Below, in pieces: positions 48,286-60,496 of a stretch of DNA of 64,000 bases. Numbering within the stretch: the stretch's first letter is position 1; each line of letters begins with the position of its first letter. The stretch is from Balaenoptera acutorostrata (Eukaryota > Chordata > Mammalia > Artiodactyla > Balaenopteridae). A program made the translations under genes and the position numbers. The notes under the pieces were generated by a model. That model made no database searches, was not told the origin of the DNA, and worked only from the letters and a program-made list of their open reading frames with translations. Location of the stretch: positions 63,385,603 to 63,449,602 of the forward strand of contig NC_080081.1 in the NCBI RefSeq assembly GCF_949987535.1, given 5' to 3'.

Positions 48286-48691
48286 TTTTTTTTTTTTTTT
48301 TTTTTAATCTTTACTGAGGTATAATTGCTTTACATTGTTGTGTTAGTTGCTGCTGTATAGCAAAGTGAATCAGCTATATGTATACATATATCCGCATATC
48401 CCCTCCCTCTTGCCTATCCCTCCCACCCTCCCTATCCCACCCCTCTAGGTGGTCACATAGCATGGAGCTGATCTCCCTGTGCTATGCGGCTGCTTCCCAC
48501 TAGCTATCTATTTTACATTTGGTAGTGTATATATGTCCATGCCACTCTCTCACTTCATCCCAGCTTACCCTTCCCCCTCACCGTGTTATCAAGTCCATTC
48601 TCTACGTCTGTATCTTTATTCCTGTCCTGCCCCTAGGTTTTTCAGAACCTCTTTTTTTTTTCTTTTAGATTCCATATATATGTGTTAGCAT

Positions 48692-51640
48692 ACAATATAC
48701 CACATCTTCTTTATCCATTCGTCTGTTGATGGGCATTTAGGTTGCTTCCATGACCTGGCTATTGTAAATAGTGCTGCAATGAACATTGGGGGTGCATGTG
48801 TCTTTTTGAATTATGGTTTCTCTGGGTATATGCCCAGTAGTGGGATTGCTGGGTCATATGGTAATTCTATTTTTAGTTTTTTAAGGAACTTCCATACTGT
48901 TCTCCATAGTGACTGTATCAATTTACATTCCCACCAACAGTGCAAGAGGGTTCCCTTTTCTCCACACCCTCTCTAGCATTTGTTGTTTGTAGATTTTCTG
49001 ATGATGCCCATTCTAACCGGTGTGAGGTGATACCTCATTGTAGTTTTGATTTGCATTTCTCTAATAATTAGTGATGTTGAGCAGATTTTCATGTGCCTCT
49101 TGGCCATCTGTATGTCTTCTTTTGGAGAAATGTCTATTTAGTTCTTCTGCCCATTTGTTGATTGGGTTGTTTGTTTTTGTGATATTGAGCTGCATGAGCT
49201 GTTTATATATTTTAGAGATTAATCCTTTGTCTGTTGATTCATTTGCAAATATTTTCTCCCATTCTGAGGGTTGTCTTTTTGTCTTGTTTATAGTCTCCTT
49301 TGCTGTGCAAAAGCTTTTAAGTTTCATTAGGTCCCATTTGTTTATTTTTGTTTTTATTTCCATTACTCTAGGAGGTGGGTCAAAAAAGATCTTGCTGTGA
49401 TTTATGTCATAGAGTGTTCTTCCTATGTTTTCCTCTAAGAGTTTTATAGTGTTGGATCTTACATTTAGGTCTTTAATCCATTTTGAGTTTATTTTTGTGT
49501 ATGGTGTTAGGGAGTGTTCTAATTTCATTCTTTTACACGTAGCTGTCCAGTTTTCCCAGCACCACTTATTGAAGAGACTGTCTTTTCTCCAATGTATATC
49601 CTTGCCTCCTTTGTCATAGATTAGTTGACCATAGGTGTGTGGGTTTATCTCTGGGCTTTCTATTCTGTTCCATTGATCTACATTTCTGTTTTTGGGTCAG
49701 TACCATGTTGTCTTGATTACTGTAGCTTTGTAGTATAGTCTGAAGTCAAGGAGTCTGATTCCTCCAGCTCCATTTTTTCCCCTCAAGATTGCTTTGGCTA
49801 TTCAGGGTCTTTTGTTGTCTCCATACTAATTTTAAGATTTTTTGTTCCAGTTCTGTAAAAAATGCCATTGGTAATTTGATAGGGATTGCATTGGATCTGT
49901 AGATTGCTTTGGGTAGTATAGTCATTTTCACAATACTATTTCTTCTAATCCACGAGCATGGTATATCTCTCCAACTGTTTGTGTCATCTTTGATTTCTTT
50001 CATCAGTGTCTTATAGTTTTCTGAGTACAGGTCTTCTACCTCCTTAGGTAGGTTTATTCCTAGGTATATTATTCTTTTTGTTGCAATGGTGAATGGGATT
50101 GTTTCCTTAATTTCTCTTTCTGATTTTTGGTTGTTAGTATACAGGAATGCAAGAGATTTCTGTGCATTAATTTTGTATCCTGCTACTTTACCAAATTCAT
50201 TGATTAGCTCTAGTAGTTTTCTGGTGGTATCTTTAGGATTATCTATGTATAGTGTCATGTCATCTGCAAACAGTGACAGTTTTACTTCTTCTTTTCCAAT
50301 TTGTATTCCTTTTATTTCTTTTTATTCTCTGATTGCTATGGCTAGGACTTCCAAAACTCTGTTGAATAATAGTGGTGAGAGTGGACATCCTTGTCTTATT
50401 CCTGATCTTAGAGGAAATGCTTTCAGTTTTTCACCACTGAGAATGATGTTTGCTGTGGGCTTGTCGTATATGACCTTTATTATGTTGAGGTAGGTTCCCT
50501 CTATGCCCACTTTCTGGAGAGTTTTTATCATAAATCGGTGTTGAATTTTGTCAAAGGCTTTTTCTGCATCTATTGAGATGATCATATGTTTTTTAATTCT
50601 TCAATTTGTTAATATGGTGTATCACATTGATTGTTTTGCATATATTGAAGAATCCTTGCATCCCTGGGATAAATCCCACTTGATCATGGTGTATGATCCT
50701 TTTAATGTGCTGTTGGATTCTGTTTGCTAGTATTTTGTTGAGGAATTTTGCATCTATAGTCATCAGTGATATTGGTCTGTTATTTTCTTTTTTGTAGTAT
50801 CTTTGTCTGGTTTTGGTATCAGGGTGATGATGGCCTCATAGGGTGAGTTTGGAAGTGTTCCTTCCTCTTCAATTTTTTGGAAGAGTTTGAGAAGGATGGG
50901 AGTTAGCTCTTCTCTAAATGTTTGATAGAATTCACCTGTGAAGCCATCTGGTCCTGGACTTTTGTTTGTTGGAAGATTTTTAATCACAGTTTCAATTTCA
51001 TTACTTGTGATTGGTCTGTTCATGTTTTCTGTTTCTTCCTGGTTCAATCTTGGAAGGTTATACCTTTCTAAGAATTTGTCCATTTGTTCCAGGTTGTCCA
51101 TTTTATTGTCATAGAGTCGCTTGTAGTAGTCTCTTATGATGCTTTGTATTTCTGCAGTGTCCATTGTAACTTCTCCTTTTTCGTTTCTAATTTTATTGAT
51201 TTGAGTCCTCTCCCTCTTTTTCTTGATGAGTCTGGCTAAAGGTTTATCAATTTTGTTTATCTTTTTAAAGAACCAGCTTTTAGTTTTATTAATCTTTGCT
51301 CTTGTTTTCTTTGTTTCTATTTCATTTATTTCTGCTCTGATCTTTATGATTGCTTTCCTTCTACTAACTTTGGGTTTTGTTTGTTCTTCTTTCTCTAGTT
51401 CCTTTAGGTGTAAAGTTAGATTGTTTATTTGAGATTTTTCTTGTTTCTTGAGGTAGGACTGTATTGCTATAAACTTCCCTCTTAGAACTGCTTTTGCTGC
51501 ATCCCATAGGTTTTGGGTTGTCATATTTTCATTGTCATTTACCTCTACGTATTTTTTGATTTCCCTTTGATTTCTTCAGTGATCCCTTGGTTATTTAGTA
51601 AAGTATTGTTTAGCCTCCATGTGTTTGTGCTTTTTACGTT
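48692..51640 (-). pseudogene. L1 ORF2: reverse transcriptase and C-terminal region
   Basis: Large open pieces lie in changing frames: 50763-51524 (253 codons, '[20 protein letters not shown]' region), 50322-50585 ('[13 protein letters not shown]', '[12 protein letters not shown]'), 49746-50258 (after the FADD box, '[20 protein letters not shown]') and 49061-49528. DNA for 'LFADDMT' lies near 50250-50275 at a frame change. It encodes the reverse transcriptase that copies L1 RNA at the nick. Frameshifts and stops leave it dead, but it is the best-preserved RT in the window. Confidence 0.9.
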
Positions 51641-51648
51641 TTTTTCCC

Positions 51649-52034
51649 TGTAATTGATTTCTTTTTTCTTTTTTCAAATTTATTTATTTATTTTTGGTTG
51701 TGTTGGGTCTTCGTTGCTGTGTGCAGGCTTTCTCTAGTTGCGGTGAGTGGGGGCTACTCTTCGTTGTAGTGTGCAGGCTTCTCATTGTCGTTGCTTCTCT
51801 TGTTGTGGAGCACAGGCTCTAGGCACACAGGCTTCAGTAGTTATGGCACCTGGGCTTAGTAGTTGTGGCTTGCAGGCTCTAGAGCTCTGGCTCAGTGGTT
51901 GTGGCGCACGGGCTTAGTTGCTCCGCGGCATGTGGGATCTTCCCAGGCCCAGGCTCGAACCCGGTGTCCCTTGTTTTGGCAGGCAGATTCTTAACCACTG
52001 TGCCACCAGGGAAGCCCCCGTGTAATTGATTTCT
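51649..52034 (-). mobile_element. CHR-type SINE inside L1 ORF2, with 14-bp target duplication
   Basis: The SINE (51663-52020) is flanked by identical copies of 'TGTAATTGATTTCT' (51649-51662 and 52021-52034). On the minus strand it shows the tRNA-like head ('CCTGGTGGCACAGTGGTTAA') with a B-box-like 'GGTTCGAGCC', and a body ending in an AAATAAATAAAT tail. It is longer than the other two copies by an extra repeated segment near 51830-51900. Confidence 0.95.
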
Positions 52035-52445
52035 AACCTCATAGTGTTGTAGTTGGAAAAGATGCTTTGATATGATTTCAGTTTTCTTAAATTTACCGAG
52101 GCTTGATTTGTGACCCAAGATTTGATCTATCCTGGAGAATGTTCTGTGTGCATTTGGGAAGAAAGTGTAATCTGCCATTTTCAGATGGAATGTCCTATAA
52201 ACATCATTTAAATCTATCTGCTCCGTTGTGTCATTTAAAGCTTGTGTTTCCTTATTAATTTTCTTTCTGGATGATCTGTCCATTGGTGTAAGTGAGGTGG
52301 TAAAGTCCCCCACTATTATTGTGTTACTGTTGGTTTCCTCTTTTATAGCTGTTAGCATTTTCCTTATATATTGAGGTGCTCCTATGTTGGGTGCATATAT
52401 ATTTATAATTGTTATATCTTCTTCTTGGATTGATCCCTTGATCAT
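51879..52445 (-). pseudogene. L1 endonuclease fragment read through into the SINE
   Basis: A 188-codon open frame. Residues 1-141 are ORF2 endonuclease ('GDFTTSL', then 'SRIDQILGHK' with the catalytic Ser, Asp and His). From about residue 142 the frame enters the SINE ('GGFPGGTVVKNLPAKTRDTG'). In GDFNTPL-type motifs the Asn is part of the active site; here it is Thr (residue 49, codon ACC at about 52299-52301), so this domain is predicted inactive. Confidence 0.85.
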
Positions 52446-52699
52446 TATGTAGTTCCCTTCCTTGTCTCTTGTAACATTATTTTAAAGCCTATTTTATCTG
52501 ATATGAGCATTGCTACTTCAGCTTTCATTTGATTTCCATTTGCATGGAATATCTTTTTCCATCCCCTCACTTTCAGTCAGTATGTGTCCCTAGGTCTGAA
52601 GTGGGTCTCTTGTAGACAGCATATATATGAGTCTTATTTTTGTATACATTTAGCGAGCCTGTGTCTTTTGGTTGGAGCCTTTAATCCATTCACATTTAA

Positions 52700-53730
52700 G
52701 GTGATTATCGATATGTATGTTCCTATGACAATTTTCTTAATTGTTTTGGGTTTGTTTTTGTAGTTCCTTTTCTTCTCTTGTGTTCCTCACTTAGAGAAGT
52801 TCCTTTAGCATTGGTTGTAGAGCTGGCTTGGTGATGCTGAATTCTCTTAGCTTTTGCTTGTCTGTAAAGCTTTTGATTTCTCCATTGAATCTGAATGAGA
52901 TCCTTGCTGGGTAGAGTGATCTTGGTTGTAGGTTCTTCCCTTTCATCACTTTAAATATATCATGCCACTCCCTTCTGGCTTATAGAGTTTCTGCTGAGAA
53001 ATCAGCTGTTAACCTAATGGGAGTTCCCTTGTATGTTATTTGTCATTTTTTCCTTGTTGCTTTTAATAATTTTTCTTTGTCTTTAATTTTTGTCAGTCTG
53101 ATTACTGTGTCTCAGCATGTTTCTCCTTGGGTTTATCCTGCCTGAGACTCTCTGTGCTTCCTGGACTTGGGTGGCTATTTCCTTTCCCATGTTAGGGAAG
53201 TTTTCAACTATAATCTCTTCAAATCTCTTCAAATATTTTCTTGGGTCCTTTCTCTCTCTCTTCTCCTTGTGGGACCCCTATAATGTGAATGTTGGTGTGT
53301 TTAATGTTGCTCCAGAGGTCTCTTAGGCTGTCTTCATTTCTTTTCATTCTTTTTTTTCTTTATTCTCTTCCGTGGCAGTGAATTCCACCATTCTGTCTTC
53401 CAGGTCAATTATCTGTTCTTCTGCCTCAGTTATTCTGCTATTGATTCCTTCTAGTGTATTTTTCATTTCAGGTATTGTATTTTTCATCTCTGTTTGTTTG
53501 TTCTTTAATTCTTCTAGGTGTTTGTTGTTTAGTTCTTCTAGGTCTTTGTTAAACATTTCTTGCATCTTCTCGATCTTTGCCTCCATTCTTATTCCGAGGT
53601 CCTGGATCATCTTCACTATCATTATTCTGAATTCCTTTTCTGGAAGGTTGCCTATCTCCACTTCATTTAGTTGTTTTTCTGGGGTTTTATCTTGTTCCTT
53701 CATCTGGTACATAGCCCTCTGCCTTTTCAT
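52700..53730 (-). pseudogene. L1 ORF1 relic
   Basis: The start is the ATG at 53730 (MKRQRAMYQMKEQDK). The frame stays open to 53344: an N-terminal acidic segment and a long coiled coil. Within the coil a short internal repeat ('EELNNKH' / 'EELKNKQ') adds about 9 residues compared with the copy at 13556. Downstream, the RNA-recognition and C-terminal domains continue in other frames to near 52800. ORF1 protein would bind L1 RNA as a trimer. Confidence 0.82.
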
Positions 53731-53810
53731 TTTGTCTATGTTTCTGTGAATTTGGTTTTCATTCCACAGGCTGCAGGATTGGAGTTCTTCTTGCTTCTCC
53801 TGTCTCTGAA

Positions 53811-54985
53811 ATTCATGATATGAACAAATTTTGTTGGTTTTGAAACACATATTATCAGCAGACTTTTTAATTTAAAATAAGAGGAAGAGCTTAAATTCAT
53901 TAAAATATCTTTAGTGCTTGTAAATATTTGAATGATTTTAAAATGTTAAAAAATTTAATCATCTGCTGGTGCAAAGTTTCTCTTTGATGGTGACCAAGAA
54001 TTCTAAAGAAATCATGGTTTAAAAAGCCTGTGTCAGAAAGTACATATAGTTAATTTATCCATAAAACCTTATATGACGAAATTATGTTCAAAGGAGCAAA
54101 CTTAGATTTCACATTAAAAACCTGAAAAGATCTTATTTGGAAGTTTTAAGTATTTCAGTACTTATTATCTTCCCTAATGCTTTTAGTTTATTTTAAAATC
54201 ATAAATATATAATACAAGGAAACTCTAAGGATTTTCCTCCAGATCTCCTCCAGTTTACCCCATTGTGCCATTTTCTCTGAGCACCATGGCATGACAATGT
54301 TGGGAAACAGTGATTTAAAGAAGAGTGCATCATATAGTTGTTGGCTACCTATCTTGTTGTCAAGTCTTCAGTGAGCTGGCTAGTATCTTGCCTTCATCAG
54401 CTTAACCCATTGCCAAGAATTCTTTATGTCTGTTCTTTGTATTATGAACAAATTTTGCTCTAAAGCTCTTAAGTTCTTGTAAATCAAAGTAGGTGTTAGG
54501 GTGTATGAATACAGAGATTGTGGATAGCAAATGTAAGTTTCTTAATTCATTCCAGCCTCAGCTCTACCCTTGGAAAAACAGCTCAAGCCACATGGCCCTT
54601 AGAGTGAAAGATCACTGCTGATCAAGAACAAAATCCTTCTCCCACTAGCTGTTTTTTCAGAGGCTCCTCTTGTAGTAAATGGAGGTGGTTGCCTTGCAAC
54701 CAGAACTCAGAGCTTTCCTGGCCCTGAAAGAGATGGCATTTGGCTGTTGGCATATGCTTCCTTTCCAAAGTCACTAGAGTAACTTTGGGGCTTCTCCTTG
54801 GGGCTGGAGAAGTTGTGTGGTGGAAATCATAGGCATTTTCTGCCTGAAGTAAATTACTTCATACTGGGCTTCAAGCTCTTAGGCCCAACTTTTTAGGTTC
54901 TAAAATTGGTAAAAGTAAATTTCATAAATTACTATTTCTTATGACCAATAAACACTCAACCCTGGATTGCACGGTTTTATGATGA
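53811..54985. other. Unique sequence
   Basis: No repeat or exon recognised. Confidence 0.45.
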
Positions 54986-54989
54986 CCTT

Positions 54990-55245
54990 AGCTCTGGCAC
55001 TATGATATAGCAAAAAGAGCACAGCCTTTGAAACCAGGCAGGCTTAAGTTCAAATCCTAACTCTGTCACTAAGTAATTGGCCTTAACCTCTCTAAGTCTC
55101 AATTTCCCCACCTGTGTAATGGAAAAGTACTTTATAACTCATGTAATTGTGACACAAATTAAAACGGGAAAACATATGGCCAGCACCCAGTTTAATGCTT
55201 GGCACATAGTATTCAGTAAATGATGGGTATTATTATTATTGTTAT
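54990..55245 (+). mobile_element. MIR SINE
   Basis: Nearly full length: 'atagcaaaaagagcacagcc', 'gttcaaatcctaactctgtc', 'aacctctctaagtctcaatt', 'tgcttggcacatagtattca'. Confidence 0.88.
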
Positions 55246-56531
55246 TATATCCTATAATTACATTCAAAAGGACAAATATTCAGACCAAGGTTGCTAGCAG
55301 CTTGAGTGAGGGATAGCTCATTTAACTTTTGTGCTCATTTCAGGCTTAAATATTAATTACATCATCTCAGAACTAAGTCAGAACTACTTCTTTCTTCCCC
55401 CTCTTACCCTGAGGTGGGGATAAGAGGCAGTTGACTAACTTTCTGTGGGTTAAAAACTAAGTGGAGATTTTTAAAAATGAGAATGCTAATAGTGGTTCTC
55501 TCGGCTAGTGGAATCCCAGGTGCTTTTTTGTTTCTCCTTTTCACTTTTTCTGTATTATTCTGAAGTCTGTAAAAACTAACCTGTTTTCGTTTTGTAAACA
55601 TAATCCAGAACAACCAAAGTAAATGAGTTTTACAATGTAAAGATTTCTTTTATTTCACTGAAAACTTGCACTGGCAGCTGGACACATCCCACCCCACTCC
55701 GCTGTCCCCAACCAGGAGTTGTGTGCTGCAAAAATCTCCATCATCCCTCCATCCCTTGTTCCTTTCAGGTGGTGGCTGGAGCAGCCCTGATAATGGTGCT
55801 GGAAAGGTTTTCTCTTTTTCCTCCAGGCAGGAGGGAACACGATCTGCATGGCAGGCGATCAGTGAAAAGCAGCAGCAAAACAATACGGTCAATGTTAAAA
55901 CATAAAGCAAAATAAAACAAAAAACCTAGTGCAGGTTTAAGAATCTGGGAGACCAACTAGAAAAGAGAGGAAAGGAAGCGGGAGGTGGGGTGGGGGTGGT
56001 GGAAGCAGGATGGATAAAACTACAGTTACAACAAGAAGGAAATGGAAAATAAATAAAGGAAATTCCTTAACCCAGACTAAGCCCCTTGAGGGAGTTTCGT
56101 TAGAGTGGGTGGTGGGGGGATGGATACAACTCATATAGGACTGTATAATTTGTCGGGGATTTCTCTAAAATCAATTAAAAAAGAACAGCTTAGAAGAATT
56201 CAGATAGGACTCATTTGAGTTTACTTCCCTCTCTGGCAGTCTACACTTTCTGAATGTGTGGATTTATGAGTTTTAGATCATTTGTTTCCAGTCCCACTGA
56301 GGTAAATAGCTCAGTGCAGTTGGTGCATTTATGCCTGTTGTACAGAAGAATGCAGCTGATGAATTACTTCCTTTTATTTGTCTCTTGACCAGAAAAATGT
56401 ATGGTTTTCTAGCAATTTGACTTTTAATCTGTAGCATTTTTCTTTTCATTTTCGTTGCAGGTGTAGTACAGTTGCAGGTTGTAATCCAGGGATGTACAAC
56501 AGTCTGGTAGGGTGACCCAGAGGTTATAGAT
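55246..56531. other. Unique sequence with minus-strand open frames near 55650-56134
   Basis: Most of the stretch is featureless. The minus frame 55650-55910 (86 codons) starts with a hydrophobic segment, residues 2-19 (LYVLTLTVLFCCCFSLIA), and ends with a TAA that overlaps an AATAAA. Two other minus frames overlap it, so coding status is open and I do not call a gene. Confidence 0.35.
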
Positions 56532-56863
56532 CAGTGTCGTGCAATATGGTAGCCACTAGCCACATGGGCTTTTAGCCCTTGACATGTGGCTCGTCCAAAT
56601 TGAGATGTCCTAGAAGAGCACATCGGGTTTTGGAGACTTAGCATGAAAAAAAGAATGTAAACTATCTCATTAATAATTTTCACTTTGATTTATATGCTAA
56701 AATTATATTTTGGCTTTATTGGGATAAACAAGATATGTTATTGTAATTAATTTCATCTGTTTTGTCTTACCTCTTACTTTTTAAATATGGCTACAAGAAA
56801 ACTTAAAGTTGCATATGTGGCTCGCATTTGTGGCTTGCACTGTGTTTCTGTTGGATGGTGTTG
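56532..56863 (+). mobile_element. hAT-Charlie-type MITE
   Basis: The ends 'cagtgtcgtgcaatatggta' and 'tctgttggatggtgttg' form a worn inverted pair of the 'CAGTGCTGTCCAATA' kind. Between them lie 'agccactagccacatgggct' and, near the other end, 'gcatatgtggctcgcatt'. These are non-autonomous DNA transposons of early mammals. The family name is not certain. Confidence 0.75.
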
Positions 56864-56865
56864 AA

Positions 56866-57090
56866 GTAAGAGCAGGCACTCAGGAAGTTCAAGTCCTCGC
56901 ACTGCTGTTTCCTGCCTCATGAGTTTGGGTAAATTATTAAAAATTTCTAAGCTTCAATGTCCAATACCCAGTTAAATGGGGGTAATAATACTTACCTCAC
57001 AGGGTTGTGAGGAGTGTTAGCTGAAATAATTGTAATACCTGGCACATAATATGTGCTTGACAAATGTTAGTTCTCTTCCTTGTGCATTTT
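56866..57090 (+). mobile_element. MIR SINE
   Basis: Landmarks 'gtttgggtaaattattaaaa', 'cttacctcacagggttgtga' and 'tacctggcacataatatgtg' in order. Confidence 0.85.
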
Positions 57091-57627
57091 ATTTACTGCT
57101 AGTAAATGTAGCCACGTTATTTACAAAGAGCTGTTTGGGATCAGGATAAAGTAGCCTCTACCTGTGTGGTACTTTTCATCCAAAAGGTTAAAGTGCTTGG
57201 CAAATATCAGTCACACGAGGTCTGAAAAGGGAAGACCCCATTTTTGGCTCTATGGAGAAGGAGACTGTGGCTGAGCTTTGTGCCTGCTGGCATCTCTGTA
57301 TCATTCAGGCTGACCACTGTGATTGTTAGACATACTTGGAGGCCCTGGCTAGTGGTCTGTTAAGCTGCTGAAGTCCCTTAGGTTCTATTTTAAAGCCCCC
57401 AGATACGTTTCTGATCTTGCCAAATGGGCATACCTTCAGCTTCCTGTGCTAACAAGTAGAGTATTCCTGCAGGCATTTTAAAGCACACAGTTAAGAAACA
57501 GGGCCAGTCTCTTCACAAGCCATATTTCTTTTCCTCCTCCTTATTCATTTTCAGCCTTTGAAGAGTACAAGCATAAAGTATGGAGTTGGCTTGCCTTTTT
57601 GAGTGCTAAGCTACTATAACCCTTGGT
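57091..57627. other. Unique sequence
   Basis: Nothing recognised. Confidence 0.45.
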
Positions 57628-57752
57628 TGTAGGTTATCCTTTTTTTTTTTAACATCTTTATTGGAGTATAATTGCTTTACAATGATGTGTTAGTTTCTGC
57701 TTTAAAACAAAGTGAATCAGCTATACATATACATATATCCCTGTAGGTTATC
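57628..57752 (-). mobile_element. 103-bp L1 tail with target-site duplication
   Basis: Identical 11-bp 'TGTAGGTTATC' copies (57628-57638 and 57742-57752) flank 57639-57741, which is a polyT plus the last part of an L1 3' UTR in reverse ('aacatctttattggagtata'). It is an extreme 5' truncation. Confidence 0.92.
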
Positions 57753-58589
57753 TTTAAGGATGGCACTTTGTCAAAAATCAACCCCCATCAAGCATTTGTG
57801 AAAACACACCCTTCTGTACTGCCTGCCTGTCCTTCTCTACTTGCAGGCTCTCTGACCCCAGTTGCTAGAACCATGAAATGTGAATTTTTGGTGGCCCCCA
57901 AGGTGGCTTTTGCCCACAAAAGGCAATTCAAGGGACTTACTTTGGTTTTAAAACTAATATTCAATTTTTAAAGTTGCATTTGAAAACTTAGTTTTTCCTT
58001 TAATTTTAAAACTTAGCTTACAGATCTTACCACTCTATTTATTTCAATAAATTTTAACAATTACTCATAAGATGGCCTTTGAATAAGGTTTTAATTTACA
58101 AACTTAAACTCCTCCTTTTATTTACTTATTTTTAAAATTAAATACCTTGATTTTTATAACTATGTCAGTTGTCTGACTTAACAAAACTTTTCTGAAGATT
58201 TAAGTAATGCTTATAAATCTGTAAAATAAACTTATAAATATGCTGATTCCTAAGTTCTCTTAAATATTCGAATAGTGCACATAATTATAGTAAGATTTAT
58301 ATTTAAAAATCACAAGTCTATGTCAGTTACTCAATTAACAATTTTAAATTGAAATAACAAGGCTGACCTATTGCTTTTTTAGGCCAAAAATTGCTTAAAC
58401 ATTACAAGAATGCTCAGACTCCGCCTAACTCTATTGGGGAAATGACCTTGGAAGTTGTAACAAGGTAGACAAATAAATGAGATATATCCAGAATTCAAAG
58501 GGGTATCATTTTAATATCCATTCAAGTTGTATGGTCCTAAGATGTAGGAAACATATGAAAAGAATGTAGGAGTACTACAAGGTTCTTTA
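57753..58589. other. Unique AT-rich sequence
   Basis: A 67-codon frame at 57768-57971 is unrecognised. The rest is AT-rich with no feature. Confidence 0.4.
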
Positions 58590-59395
58590 AATGGAAAATA
58601 TTTTTCTATAATGTACAAGACCTTCTCATGGACATTAAAAGGGTAATAAAGGAATATTATGAACAACTCTATGCCCACAAATTTGATACCTCAGAAGAAA
58701 TGAAAGCTAGTTATTTGAAAGACAGTAACTATCCAAACTCACAAAAAGAGAAACAGATAACCTAAATCGTCCTATATTTACTAAAGAAATTGAATCAATT
58801 AATAACCTTCCAAAGAAGAAAGCACCAGGCCCAGTGAATTCTACCAAATATTTAGGGAAGAAATGATAGCAATTCTCCATAATCTTTTCTAGAAAAATAG
58901 AAGCATAGGGAACACTTCCTAATTCATTCTATGAAAGCAGCATTACCCTAATACCAAATCCAGGTAATGACATTACAAGAACAGAAAGCTACAAACCAAT
59001 ATCTCTGATGAACATAGATGTAAAAATCCTCAACAAAATGTTAGCAAAAATTCCCAGCAAGCTATTTTGTGGGCATCAATAAATTGATTCTTAAAGTTTA
59101 TATGGAAAGGTAAAAGACCAAGCATAGCAAACATACTACTGAAGAAGAACAAAACTGGAGGAATTACACTATCTGACTTCAAGGTTTATTGTACTGTTAC
59201 AATAATCAAGACAAGACATCATGGTACTGGCAAAAGGATAGCTATGGAGCAAAGCAGAGAACTCAAAACAGGCCCACACAGATATAGTCAACTGATCTTT
59301 GACAAAGGAGTTAAGGCAATTCAGAGGATAAAGGATATTCTTTATCTTTTCAACAAATGGTGCTGAACAATCAGAAGTTCATATGTTATAAAATG
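58590..59395 (+). mobile_element. Ancient L1 ORF2 fragment with internal deletion
   Basis: Reverse transcriptase landmarks ('aagaaagcaccaggcccagt', 'tcattctatgaaagcagcat', 'atctctgatgaacatagatg') jump near 59060 to downstream ORF2 sequence ('tatatggaaaggtaaaagac', 'gacttcaaggtttattgtac', 'gatctttgacaaaggag'). The catalytic FADD region lies in the missing part. Confidence 0.75.
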
Positions 59396-60496
59396 TGAAC
59401 CAAGACACAGATCTTACATCTTTGAATAGCTGATTTTTAGCTGTGATTTTTTAGTGTGAAATTTTAATTAGTTTATAGTATTGGAACATTTAAGAGAACT
59501 TAAGATTCACCATATTTGTAAATTTAATTTATCAGATATATAAGAATTACTTAAAGTTCATAGGATAATTTGTTGGCGAAATATAATTGAAGTACTTTAA
59601 AAAGTAAATTGAATATATTAAATTTATAAATTTAATTTTAAATAGTTGAACATTAGAATCAATATCATCTAAAAGTTCTTAAGAGTGACTGCTAAAATTT
59701 GTTAGCATTACAAATATAGAAATATTTGTAAGCTAAACTTAAAAGTTTAGGGAATAATGAGGTTTATGTCTTTTTTTTAATCAAATGAATATCAGGTGCT
59801 CAGAATTGGGTCAACTGGAATCCTTGGCTCATGACACATTCTCATCATTGGTCAATGCCTGGTGTTTATTTGGTTGGTAATGTTAATAAATTTAACACAT
59901 TTAATATTAGTTTTTAAAACCAAAGCAAACCTCTGAATAGTCCCTTCTTTATGCCAAAACTTTCTGTGAGCACACATTCATAGGATGGGGGTGGGATGTG
60001 TAAAGTGTCTAAGACGTGTTTTTATGTATCAAAATGACTGTTCAGAAATAGTAGCATTTAACTTGTTTATTAAAGGCAGGACATATGAGCAATAAAAAAA
60101 AACAGATAAAATGGGAAAACACTCTGCAGATGAGTCTCTATTATGAAAGGCCAAAGGATAAGAAATTTAAAATAAAGCGTTCTATATCTGGAATTAAATG
60201 GATAACTAATGCTTAGTTAGATCCAATGACCTAAAGTAACTGCCATATTTTATAACTAAAAATAAAGCAGTTTGCACAGCAATTAACACTTTCAGTGATC
60301 CCAGTCAACGCTAGTTAATAATTTTCATCATTCTTCAATGAAGTAAGTGTTATCTTCATTTTAGATACATAACTGGAATCCTGCAAAGTTACTAGATGAC
60401 TCCTGATACCTGTCTAAGTACTGTAGCGGGTGAGGTAGTATTCATGATATTTTGCTGAATCTACAAATAAGTTTTTGTTGCACAGGATGTCATTTC
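59396..60496. other. Unique AT-rich sequence
   Basis: No repeat or exon identified. Confidence 0.45.

Larger units (their letters stand above)
48286..53810 (-). mobile_element. Nearly full-length minus-strand L1 interrupted by a CHR SINE
   Basis: A polyT of about 20 bases (48286-48305) marks the A-tail. The 3' UTR, ORF2 and ORF1 follow, and the element stops about 80 bp upstream of the ORF1 ATG at 53730, so it is 5'-truncated just before the 5' UTR. About 130 bp is missing near 48692, between the 3' UTR and the ORF2 C-terminus. The SINE at 51663-52020 splits ORF2. No clear target duplication was found at the outer ends. Confidence 0.9.

Noticed and set aside
54230..54330. Possible old DNA transposon end ('gcaccatggcatgacaatgt', 'acagtgattta')
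   Set aside because: Too short and diverged to support a family by eye.
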